A DNA stretch of 64,000 nt from Prosapia bicincta (taxonomy: Eukaryota; Arthropoda; Insecta; Hemiptera; Cercopidae), in assembly GCA_036971475.1 (NCBI GenBank), contig JBAIZL010000005.1:173219386-173283385 (forward strand), written 5' to 3'. The notes beneath the pieces are model-generated. The model was not told the origin of the DNA and searched no databases. It was given only the letters and a program-made list of their open reading frames with translations. A program made the position numbers and the translations under genes. Positions 57,801 to 64,000 of this stretch are shown piece by piece (within the stretch, counting starts at the first letter, position 1; each line of letters begins with the position of its first letter).

Positions 57801-60789
57801 AGATTGTAAATGAAAACTAAGTGGTCTACAGCACTTTAATAATAATCTAAAGCCCACTAACCACAATATAAAAATCTTTATTTTGCTACAATTACTTTAT
57901 GTACATTTGGATTAGATGGTAATCATCTTCAGAAGTACTCTGAAGATAATTACCATGTAATCGAAACATAGATAAAGTAATTGTAGTCAAATAAAGATTT
58001 TTGTATCAATATAAAAATCTTTATTTTACTACAATTACTTTATGTACATTTGGATTAGATGGTAATCGTCTTCAGAAGTACTCTGAAGATGATTACCATG
58101 TAATCGAAATGTACATAAAGTAATTGTAGTAAAATAAAGATTTTTGTATTGTGGCTAGTGGGTTTTATTTAATTAGTTGAAAAATTAGTCCACAGTGCTC
58201 AACAAATTTATTAATCATCTAAAGACCCTGGATTCAATCCCTGTAGGACCAGAAAATTTCTATGTACTTTTCAACTCCTTCGTGATAGTATCTTTGGTCA
58301 AACCTTGAGTAATGATGTGCATTTGTAGAGTAACAGTAGCAACATTATTTTTAGGGATGAGCCGATTCCGATTCTCGCTTCCAGGAATCGTCGATTCTAG
58401 GTGGTATCGAGGAATCGTCGATACTCGATTCTTCATTCATAAAACCACAGATTCCAATTCCTATTTTGTTAACTATTAAAATATGTGTGTGGAGTAATTT
58501 ATTGGAAAAATAATTAATTACCAACTATGTCTAATTTATGTATTAGTTGATTTGAATGAATTAAATGATTAAAGTAAACGAAAATATTATTATTTATGAA
58601 GCAACAGCAATCAAGATCGTAACCATTTCTGGTCGTTTGACATTGCTTGTCTCTCTCTCTCTCTCTCACTAGAGCGGGTTCGATACTCTTTCTCTCTCTC
58701 CCCCCCACGTGTCTTACTGCCACTGATTTATAGATGTCAGAACAAAACACACAAAAAGTACAGTAAAAACTCGATTAACCGTCACCGTTGGTACCGTGGC
58801 CATGACGGTTGAGCGAATAGACGGATAACAGAAACACTATATTATTCCTCCGAAACGTAACTTCAATAAATTATATTATAGACAGATATTACTCTTACAG
58901 TAATGTAATATATTTGGGAGCAAAAAGAACATAAACACGATTGTAATAGCAAATGAAACTATTTATTACATGATAAACAGATCCGCACAGTAGCTACAAA
59001 TGTAGCAAAATAATGTACAGTAATATAAACTTACAGGTGAAATAGTTCGTGTAGTTAAACAAACAAAGCAAACGCGTCACTGCACCTTAATATTTTAGCT
59101 GCCTGCCACAATATCAGCGTTTTCATAGAGAATTGCCAAAATATTTTAAGCTCATTTTTAAATAATGTGTTCATATACTTTGTTCCCCTATCATATCTAA
59201 GTATGAATATACGTTTCTTATCATAATATTTATAAAAATACGTGTCGGACCAACTGACCCAACATAGTTTTTTCCTACCGTAAATGAAACTTAAATAAAC
59301 TCCGTCGGACCAATTGACCCGACATAGTTTTTTATTTAATTAGATTTTATTATCTGTGCAACACTTTTGATATTTTTTGTGTTTTGTGTAAGCAAGAAAC
59401 AACAAAACCACAATTTCATGTCCCGGTTAACCAAATAATAAACTGACTGGTGATAAAAGTGTTTTGGCGCCTATCACTAAGACACGTAAACATGTCACAT
59501 GTGATTGATTTGTGAGTAAATAAATATTTTGAATGCAGAACTAAAGTGTAATATATTCTCTCTCTGATAAGTAATGCTACAGGTCCAGGAAGAAGGTACC
59601 CCAGGGGAATTGACTGTAGAAGAAGAAGTAAACAATTATCTGGGGGAACCATTAGCCAGTTCAGATTGTGATATTGGGAAGTATTGGGCAGTACAAAGTG
59701 CCAAATACCCTCATTTAAATGGAATGGCAATAAAATACCTGTCTGCCCACTCGCGACAGTGTTTTCTGAAAAACCTTTCTCAACTTCAGGAGTTATATAT
59801 GACAAGCGATAAAACTAGCTTGACCCACAACGTGTTCAATTGCTTGTGTTTTTGAACAGAAATTTACATTACCTGCCAGACTTTTAAATATTAAAAACTA
59901 TCCTATTTGTATTAATTTTTTACTTTTTATGTTGTTCGTTTATTTTTAATTTTTGTTTTGTTTGGGAGACAATGTAAATAGGCTTAGGAATTTTTTCAAA
60001 CATCATAAAATAAGTAAAGTTCACATTTTTAACTTTAAAATAAGTTATTACTTAAATCTGATATGTTTTTATGTTTAAAAAAATTCTTATTGATAAATCA
60101 AGGTTGAAGGTTTTGTGTAGCCTATTACATTAAAACAGAACTTTTAAAAGGTTTTGCCATATGACCAGGATGTTAACTAAATTAATTATTAGAGAACTAG
60201 CATGTAAGCTAATATAACTTGAAAGAATCGAGAATCGAAAGAAAAATTTTAGAATCGGAATCGAAAATTTTAGGAATTGGCCAATCCCTAATTATTTTTA
60301 TTGAATATGGCATGACCCAAGTAAGGTAGCCCTGTCTTGTCTCCCATAAGGGATGCTAATGATAGAGTTGTTATTAAAAATAGGCTAGTGTTACTTATTA
60401 TCCCTTGGTTTAGGCAACAAGTAAGTTTATCTCTTTATTTTTATAGCAACTTAACTTCTGCCAGATTATTTAAAATTTATTTCTGTTATTTTATTATGTC
60501 ACGTTTTTTGTCATAAGAGATATTATTTTAATATGTCAATAGTTTTTGTCATAAGGGATATTGTTTTTTTAATATCTTATAATAACTTTTTATGATTATT
60601 AAAATTGTAGAGATCAATAATCAGATTTACGTATAGTCTCATATCATATGTCTGTATATTATTTCAGCACATTTGATGCTGCATTCAGGACAAAAAGATA
60701 TTGTGTGTAAAGTATGCAATAAAGGGTTTGTTACTAAAAATGGTCTATATCGGCATCAACGCAATCATACAGGAGAGAAACCTTACCCA
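45697..60789 (+). CDS. ZAD and C2H2 zinc-finger transcription factor, 3'-incomplete, five coding exons
   Basis: Exons 45697-45888, 51173-51570, 51896-52086, 54972-55121 and 60668-60789 join in frame to 351 codons. The start has a good context (AAACCATGG). Residues 17-79 form a ZAD: Cys17-x2-Cys20 (CRLC) and Cys76-x2-Cys79 (CLRC), split by intron 1. A polar acidic linker (about 100-175) follows, then six fingers: 183-203, 211-231, 239-259, 267-288 (H-x4-H), 296-316 and 324-344, with TGER/TGEK linkers after fingers 3 and 6. Fingers 1 and 5 are each split by an intron. Exon 5 ends at TGEKPYP with a phase-0 donor, so at least one further exon is expected; none is recognisable before 64000. ZAD proteins are arthropod DNA-binding transcription factors that dimerise through the ZAD. 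The target is unknown and no orthologue name can be assigned. Confidence 0.85.
46083..47810. repeat. tandem pair of palindromic repeat family E, period about 871 bp
   Basis: Two units begin at GTAAAGGCATGTAGG / GTAAAGGCACGTAGG, with CGTGAACCGGGC at 46121 and 46992. Each unit is a long inverted repeat: GTGAACCGGGCG...GCAGTAGCTAC at one end and GTAGTGCAGTGCGCTGTAGC...CGGTTCATGC at the other. Between them are several roughly 70-75-bp sub-repeats containing CAGTCAGGATAGATTTGGTT or its complement. No ORF. It lies in intron 1 of the zinc-finger gene. Confidence 0.75.
48395..48620. repeat. family E, short palindromic copy
   Basis: TCCAGTCAGGATAGATTTGG at 48421-48440 is mirrored by AACCAGATCTATCCTGACTG at about 48560-48580, with a unique 100-base centre. 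A further half-copy is at 50010-50060. Confidence 0.6.
49101..49135 (-). repeat. family B arm with intact hammerhead-like core
   Basis: The minus strand reads CTGAGGA (49131-49125), T, GATTGC-TAT-GCAATC, GAAA (49108-49105), then TGTACATAAGG. The six-base-pair stem is perfect. ACCT just before the core can pair with AGGT just after it, as a short stem I would. Confidence 0.65.
49499..49747 (+). pseudogene. possible ISXO2/Merlin-type transposase N-terminal zinc-ribbon fragment
   Basis: 82 codons. The central part, [20 protein letters not shown] followed by CGKV, resembles the CPKC...DGFxWRC zinc ribbon at the start of Merlin/ISXO2-like transposases. Only one CxxC and a following Cys are seen and the DDE domain is missing. 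It sits between the long TIRs. Confidence 0.33.
50515..50820. repeat. fold-back repeat family C, full palindrome
   Basis: Arms at 50530-50625 and 50655-50765 (TTATGACTATCCGAACTTTA and complement). The inner minus-strand arm has GATGA, A, a perfect GATCG-GCACATAG-CGATC stem, then GAAAACGTTCTGTCTC, but the first two core bases are changed. Intron 1 of the zinc-finger gene. Confidence 0.75.
51173..51570 (+). CDS. ZAD zinc-finger gene, exon 2 (second half of ZAD, linker, start of finger 1)
   Basis: The acceptor is TTTTTCAG|GTGACC and the donor AAG|GTAAGT (phase 2). It encodes the second ZAD Cys pair in [13 protein letters not shown], a low-complexity linker with a Lys-rich patch (SKKKQK, possible nuclear localisation signal), a non-canonical CSSC pair near residues 156-159 without proper His ligands, and the CSQC half of finger 1. 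Confidence 0.85.
51605..51790. repeat. fold-back family A palindrome in intron 2 of the zinc-finger gene
   Basis: TTGATTCCATC end, TACACTTGCCTATAGTAC arm, GAGTTGACAATGGGACACAT core, and mirrored arm CTACTATAGGCAAGTGTAAC. It occupies much of this 325-base intron, only 35 bases from the exon 2 donor. Confidence 0.75.
51896..52086 (+). CDS. ZAD zinc-finger gene, exon 3 (fingers 1-3)
   Basis: The acceptor is CTTTTCAG|GAATC and the donor ACAG|GTAACA (phase 1). It completes finger 1 (NHLEIH) and carries finger 2 (CHMC...HHHFQSH) and finger 3 (CNYC...HTRTHTG). The regular C-x2-C-x12-H-x3-H spacing makes this the best-supported exon. Confidence 0.9.
52470..52570 (-). repeat. family C end fragment
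   Basis: On the minus strand, AAAGTTCGGATAGTCATAAAC is followed by the CACCGAACGTAATGGACTAC end. The core half is lost. Confidence 0.55.
53230..53450 (-). pseudogene. possible LINE (RTE-like) endonuclease-RT linker relic
   Basis: The minus strand gives [20 protein letters not shown] followed by LKECINEAA, resembling the W..K..I..AAE segment between endonuclease and reverse transcriptase in RTE-type ORFs. Short and frameshifted. Confidence 0.3.
53468..53665. repeat. fold-back family A copy in intron 3 of the zinc-finger gene
   Basis: TATCTTCACGTGAGCTAGTA end, ACACTTGCCTATAGTAGCAC arm, TTGTTGAGGACGACTGTTTC, and a shortened opposite arm (CTATAGGAAAGTGTGACATA). Confidence 0.7.
54375..54450 (-). 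repeat. family B single arm with intact CTGAGGA core
   Basis: The minus strand reads CTGAGGA (54431-54425), C, GGTTAC-TTG-GTAAG, TGAAA, then TGTACATT and the AATAAAAATATTTGAG end. Confidence 0.6.
54972..55121 (+). CDS. ZAD zinc-finger gene, exon 4 (finger 4 and most of finger 5)
   Basis: The acceptor is TTTATAG|GGGAAC and the donor GAAG|GTACTG (phase 1). It begins [11 protein letters not shown], completing the TGERPF linker from exon 3, and contains finger 4 with H-x4-H spacing. Finger 5 is cut after NNFE, and its histidines come from exon 5. Confidence 0.88.
55416..55433. repeat. short (TA)n tract
   Basis: Eight TA units in intron 4 of the zinc-finger gene. Confidence 0.85.
55582..56717 (+). 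mobile_element. CAGGG-ended DNA transposon, internally deleted, 1.1 kb
   Basis: The 12-base terminal inverted repeat CAGGGTGTCTAG / CTAGACACCCTG is flanked on both sides by TCTAT, a possible 5-bp target duplication. CAGGGAAAA-type words occur several times inside both ends in the same (direct) orientation, unlike the inverted termini. It contains the transposase-like fragment at 56258-56731. hAT-like ends (CAGGG), but hATs normally duplicate 8 bp, so the superfamily is unsettled. Confidence 0.7.
56258..56731 (+). pseudogene. transposase-like fragment with SMDGPNVNW motif
   Basis: 157 open codons. [36 protein letters not shown] and [20 protein letters not shown] match the order seen in a widespread metazoan family of uncharacterised hAT-like proteins. 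The two Asp residues (FDES, SMDG) look like catalytic candidates. The N-terminal zinc finger and C-terminal half are missing. The frame runs through the 3' subterminal repeats and the TIR (SGKTQG..., TRHPV), so the C-terminus is a deletion artefact. Confidence 0.6.
57855..58160. repeat. fold-back family B, two hairpins in tandem
   Basis: Two near-identical palindromes (57868-58012 and 58013-58150) lie between outer ends CCCACTAACCACAAT and ATTGTGGCTAGTGGG. At 58083-58109 the plus strand reads CTGAAGA, T, GATTAC-CAT-GTAATC, GAAA, then TGTACATAAAG. The first hairpin has the same core with GATAATTAC. Confidence 0.8.
58185..58262 (+). mobile_element. tRNA-derived SINE-like head
   Basis: TTAGTCCACAGTGCTC (box A-like region), ATTAATCATCTAAAGACC and GGATTCAATCCCTGTAGG (box B-like). 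A diverged match to its first half (GTGGTCTACAGCACT...AATCTAAAGCCC) lies at 57822-57857, just left of the family B double hairpin. Not a functional tRNA. Confidence 0.35.
58650..58706. repeat. (CT)n tracts inside the hAT element
   Basis: (CT)9 at 58650-58667 and a second CT/C-rich run at 58688-58706. Confidence 0.85.
58756..59440 (+). mobile_element. possible pogo/Tigger-like insertion inside the hAT
   Basis: TACAGTAAAAACTCGATTAACCG matches in style the pogo/Tigger terminus (TA target plus CAGTxxAAxCTCGxTTAACCG). The matching right end is not clear; a CCCGGTTAACC word at 59422 may be its remnant. The interval includes a roughly 62-bp direct duplication (GTCGGACCAACTGACCC / GTCGGACCAATTGACCC). 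Confidence 0.35.
59574..59855 (+). pseudogene. hAT transposase C-terminal dimerisation domain
   Basis: [20 protein letters not shown], a [19 protein letters not shown] segment and a following LSQLQELYM helix match the hAT C-terminal pattern (YLxEP...DxxxYW...YPxLxxxAxxYLxxxxSS). The canonical SERVFS motif is damaged (SRQCFLKN). The rest of the transposase is deleted. Confidence 0.72.
60668..60789 (+). CDS. ZAD zinc-finger gene, exon 5 (end of finger 5, finger 6)
   Basis: The acceptor is TATTTCAG|CACATT and the donor CCA|GTAAGT (phase 0). It supplies AHLMLH to finger 5 and encodes finger 6 (CKVC...[12 protein letters not shown]). Reading through the donor would end the protein within a few codons of the linker, which is atypical, so splicing onward is the better model. 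Confidence 0.85.
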
Positions 60790-61079
60790 GTAAGTATTTT
60801 GTTTTATAAAATATGTTAGTTATAAAAAGTAAGCAAAATGATCGACTACAAAATACAGTCACTGGTAATGTGTACTCATTACATCCTCTGATCAGCGCAA
60901 CTTCTCTTCAAACCATCTGGCACACTTGGTGATTTTACTGAGAAGAGTTAAATTAAAATTAAAATATGATAAAGTTATATTTTTCTTTAAAAAGATTAAT
61001 TTTCTATTCAAGATTACTCAGTATACACTGCTATTTACTTTAGGTTCAGTGACTGCTAGGCAGAGTCTTAAACAAGAGC

Positions 61080-61580
61080 AGCGAATCTCTTTGAAAATAC
61101 AGTAGAACTCCAATTCTCTGAATCAATGTAGACCCTACTCATATAAACAAAATTTGAATGAATGGATTTTTTTCAAGAAAAGGGTTAATTTTAATTAATT
61201 ACTCTATGTATGTTACAAATAAGACAAAAAATATATTTTGTTTTAAGCTTTTTTTCAAATAATTGTACCAGAAATTGGATTTCCTATATAGAACCTAGAT
61301 TTCTTATTGGAAAAAACCAGTTGAAAAAGGTATTTTCTAATTTGTTTTTTGCTGCCTTCATTGATTTTCTCGAAGAATTTTCATCTTCATTTTCAAGTAT
61401 TGACACAAAAATGAAGTATAGGTTTGCTCCTTTTAATGTCTGAAATTGTTGATTGTTCAACACTGTACATCTCAGCCAATTGTTAACTAGTTACTCCTTT
61501 ATATGATCCTTTATCAATAATTAGTTTATCTGCTAATGAAAAGACCACTTATTTTCTTTTAGAAGCCACGTGAACAATAA
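61080..61580 (-). pseudogene. pogo/Tigger-type transposase N-terminus (CENP-B-like HTH)
   Basis: The minus strand from about 61572 reads SKRK-stop-VVFSLADKLIID, KGSYKGVTS, then QLAEMYSVEQSTISDIKRSK, the first helix-turn-helix of jerky/Tigger proteins. After stops it continues in the NWFFPIRNLGS...-like second domain (61385-61210). CAGTAGAACTCCAATTCTCT at 61100 is a Tigger-like terminus. No DDE domain visible. Confidence 0.65.
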
Positions 61581-63530
61581 AATCCACTCACAAGCAATAC
61601 AACAGATCGATGTGAAATTGTACATCAAAGTAACTGGTTGAAGACAAACTGATTGAGTAATCAAAAAGAATAGTGGTTGTGGCGGCCATCTGTCAATTGA
61701 CAACAGTCAACTATACAGAACTGCATTGAGACGGTGACTCAGTAACTAAATAATGTTTTCACTGCACCTACACTAGCTTCGTGGAAGAAATGCCAGTAGG
61801 ACTTGTATACAGAATCATTATTTTGGTAGTCCTAGTATGTTTCCTTCTTAATCTTTTTTCTGACAATCTGAAAGCAATTTGGATAGTTGGAGTTTTACTG
61901 TACCTTATTAATTATACCTGTCTGACTACTGAATTTTCAAGTTGTGGAGGAAAGAGGATGATTCAAAAGTTTAATAGGAATGGTGACATAAAGATGTATT
62001 TGATATACGTTATAGGTGGATGTAAGGAAGTCTACAATGCATGATTTGTTGGCAAAGCATCACTAAAGAGAAAGACAAGTTACATACATGTAAAACACTA
62101 AGCAAGCAGGACCATGCTCGAAATTTACAATAATTAATAGGGAAATGACCTGTTTTCATCATGATTTTTTGTATTTAAATCATAAAGTCTACCATTGACC
62201 TGTAATGCCTAACATCGCTTCACCATTCATTCCAATTATTATTTTTCACTTTAGAGAGCTTTACAGGTAGCGGAATTGGTTTAGAAACAAAAATTTGACT
62301 GTACGTCATCCAATTGTCTTGGAAGTTAAACCTTCTAGAAAAATAAATATGTCAAACATAAAGTGTTCTATATGGTCAAATTTAAACTTACAACTAGATC
62401 TAAACGAAAAAGCAATTAATAGCCTAGTATCCTAATTATAATTAATAAACAATTATACACCTTTGGTACAAAATAGTTACGTAACCTTTATAGACAACAA
62501 CCAATGGTGCCCATTGCTGTGAGTATATATGAGGTCTTATGATTTAGTTCTGAGTTCATTTGTAACCTTTTGATGATGCTAACTGTGTTAAGGTTTTATA
62601 ACTCTATGTTAAGGTGTAACTATTTTGTAGCAAGTGTTTAATTGTTTATTAATGTTAGATCTAAACAATTTTAATCTGCTACTATTGACACTGACTTTTA
62701 TAAATCTCTTATCATGGATAAACTATCTTCTTAAAGATATTGCTGGTTATATTTCCCCAAAAATATCCAAAATTCCCACCACATCATTTCACATTATGTA
62801 ACATAAAATTTTGAAGCCAGTTAAAATCCGAGTTGAAAATATATACTGAACAAATTTCAAAATGTCCACCCTTTTGTTTCACATTTCATAAAATCAATAT
62901 TTGAGGCTTTATATTGGTGAAAATTCATTGTATATTTATAAAATAAAACAATGTTTCCAACTTTGACTAATTAACATTCATTTTACAGCTATTTTGACAT
63001 CATGTGGAAAGTAAAGGCTATAGAATGGATCTATTAAAAATATTAAAATAAATGAGTTAAAAACTCAAACATTATACTAAATAATTAATTGGATTTAAAT
63101 GAATCTTTTATTGAATTTGTGGTTAAAATAATGATAAGGATTCTTTTCTTTATAATATAATTATGGACACTTTTCATAGCAAAACCATTTGTCTTTTATT
63201 TTTTGTTTTAGTCAGTTAATAATAAAATAGTTTTGTATTTATAGTTTTATAAATTTAATTATGTCAAAAGAGTAACCCTTGAAATATTTTGATTTGTTAA
63301 TAAGCCAAGTTCAAGTGATTGCCAAGGTATGTTCTAAATTAATTCTTTCATTTAAAGTAATTTGATAAAACCAGTAAATATACAAAGTTACCAGTGTGCA
63401 TCTGATCAAATATTGCCTAATGAAATAATTTAGAAAGAACTAAACTTTTAATTTAAAAGAAAAGATGTAACCTTTCATTTAAATTAATATTGTCCAAAGG
63501 TTTTATAACTGTAATTTGTTTATTTTACAT
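61580..63530. other. no gene recognised
   Basis: An open frame at 61781-62044 (hydrophobic N-terminus) has no family resemblance. I looked for a further C2H2 exon of the zinc-finger gene here and saw none. AT-rich throughout. Confidence 0.35.
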
Positions 63531-63539
63531 CTTGGTACA

Positions 63540-64000
63540 GGCATCCAGCATCAGGAGATGCTGACGACTCTATGTCTGAAATAAACAGCTGCCACCAGTA
63601 TCTAGTAATCCCTGTTGTCTGGATCATGCCCAGTGCCTCTCTGTTTTTATTTCAGCTTTTATCTGTGTTGGTTTGGCACTGTGCAGAGTAACAAAATGTG
63701 ATGCAAAGTCTTTATTTCAGTGACATCTTTGGCATATTGTGCTATTACTGAGGTTGAAGAGTTGGAGGTAGCCCTGAGTATAGATGTGGCAGATTTGAGC
63801 ATGTGCACCGACATAGCAGTGGAACTTAGGAGATCATGGTAAAATGATGGGCTTGTAGGTTCACTCTGAATGTTGAATAATGATCTACCAGTAGGTTCCA
63901 GTCTCCAGCGTTTAACCCATTTCTCCCATAACACTTCTCTAGCTTTTCGTCAGCATTTGAGAAGTGAGAATTTTAGAACAGGTTACATGATAGACAAAAG
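63540..64000 (-). pseudogene. non-LTR retrotransposon 3' end, second copy of the 40130-42340 family
   Basis: Homologous to 40140-40560 over its whole length (GCATCCAGCATCAGGA start, AATCCCTGTT, TTTCAGCTTTT.TCTGTGTTGG). The minus strand encodes RWRLEPTGRSLFNIQSEPTS and more, the LINE ORF C-terminus. The frame is open for 91 codons, longer than in the first copy. It runs off the window edge. Confidence 0.7.

Larger units (their letters stand above)
58352..60290 (+). mobile_element. hAT transposon, internally deleted, with 8-bp target duplication
   Basis: Perfect duplication ATTATTTT at 58344-58351 and 60291-60298. Ends are TAGGGATGAGCCGATTCCGA and a complement reading TAGGGATTGGCCAATTCC, followed on both sides by GATTCTCG/GAATCG-rich subterminal repeats. 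It contains a hAT dimerisation domain fragment, CT tracts, an inserted pogo-like end at 58756 and a tandem duplicate at about 59235-59330. It sits in intron 4 of the zinc-finger gene, 377 bases before exon 5. Confidence 0.85.

Noticed and set aside
58147..58240. tRNA gene (TGGCTAGTGGG box A and GGATTCAATCC box B)
   Set aside because: Spacing is too long and no cloverleaf can be folded; better explained as a SINE-like head.
61781..62044. 87-codon open frame with a hydrophobic N-terminus
   Set aside because: No signal-peptide cleavage logic, no homologue recognised, lies in TE-rich intronic or intergenic sequence.
60790..64000. Further C2H2 exon of the zinc-finger gene
   Set aside because: No CxxC...HxxxH stretch with an AG acceptor was found on the plus strand; the missing 3' exon is presumed outside the window.

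Overview
The window is nuclear DNA from a TE-rich, AT-rich arthropod genome, most likely an insect. A ZAD-type zinc-finger gene (a class expanded in insects) and an insect-style Spot14/Mid1ip1 gene are interrupted by GT-AG introns. The rest is dominated by decayed eukaryotic transposons: Penelope-like, RTE and RNase H-bearing LINEs, hAT, PIF/Harbinger, PiggyBac, Tc1/mariner, pogo/Tigger and Merlin-like. There are no bacterial operons, no CRISPR array and no convincing tRNA or rRNA. The species cannot be fixed from the sequence alone.

Layout. 1-24.5 kb is gene-poor: ATT repeats, a 38-bp minisatellite (1.0-1.4 kb), fold-back repeats, a large GC-rich palindrome made from two opposed PIF/Harbinger fragments (4.8-6.4 kb), RTE and mariner relics (7.3-8.6 kb and 13.0-13.5 kb), MITEs, and long TA and GT microsatellites. 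24.6-28.1 kb holds a complete two-exon minus-strand gene of the Spot14/MID1IP1 family (222 aa). 29.3-31.0 kb is a fold-back repeat split by a 5'-truncated LINE with a 10-bp target duplication. 31-43 kb is a graveyard: a DUF7869-type element, a FAM200/ZBED5-like hAT, PiggyBac, a GIY-YIG Penelope-like element, a 2.2-kb RT/RNase H LINE and a Penelope reverse-transcriptase relic. 45.7-60.8 kb carries the exons of a plus-strand ZAD + C2H2 zinc-finger gene. Five coding exons can be joined in frame (351 codons, six fingers), and the gene continues past its last visible donor site. Its introns contain a tandem palindromic repeat (46.1-47.8 kb), a Merlin-like element, fold-back repeats, a CAGGG-ended DNA transposon and a hAT with a perfect 8-bp target duplication. 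61-64 kb has a Tigger relic and the end of a second LINE copy.

The two host genes are independent. The Spot14 protein is expected to act in lipogenic regulation (acetyl-CoA carboxylase partner), and the ZAD protein is a predicted DNA-binding transcription factor. The strongest unexplained structure is a set of unrelated-looking fold-back repeat families (called A-D and G here). Families B, C and D share one core, CTGANGA - one extra base - short stem-loop - GAAA, which resembles the hammerhead ribozyme core known from Penelope-like elements. One family (A) directly abuts the GIY-YIG Penelope ORF. This suggests that most of the palindromic repeats here are remnants of several Penelope lineages.
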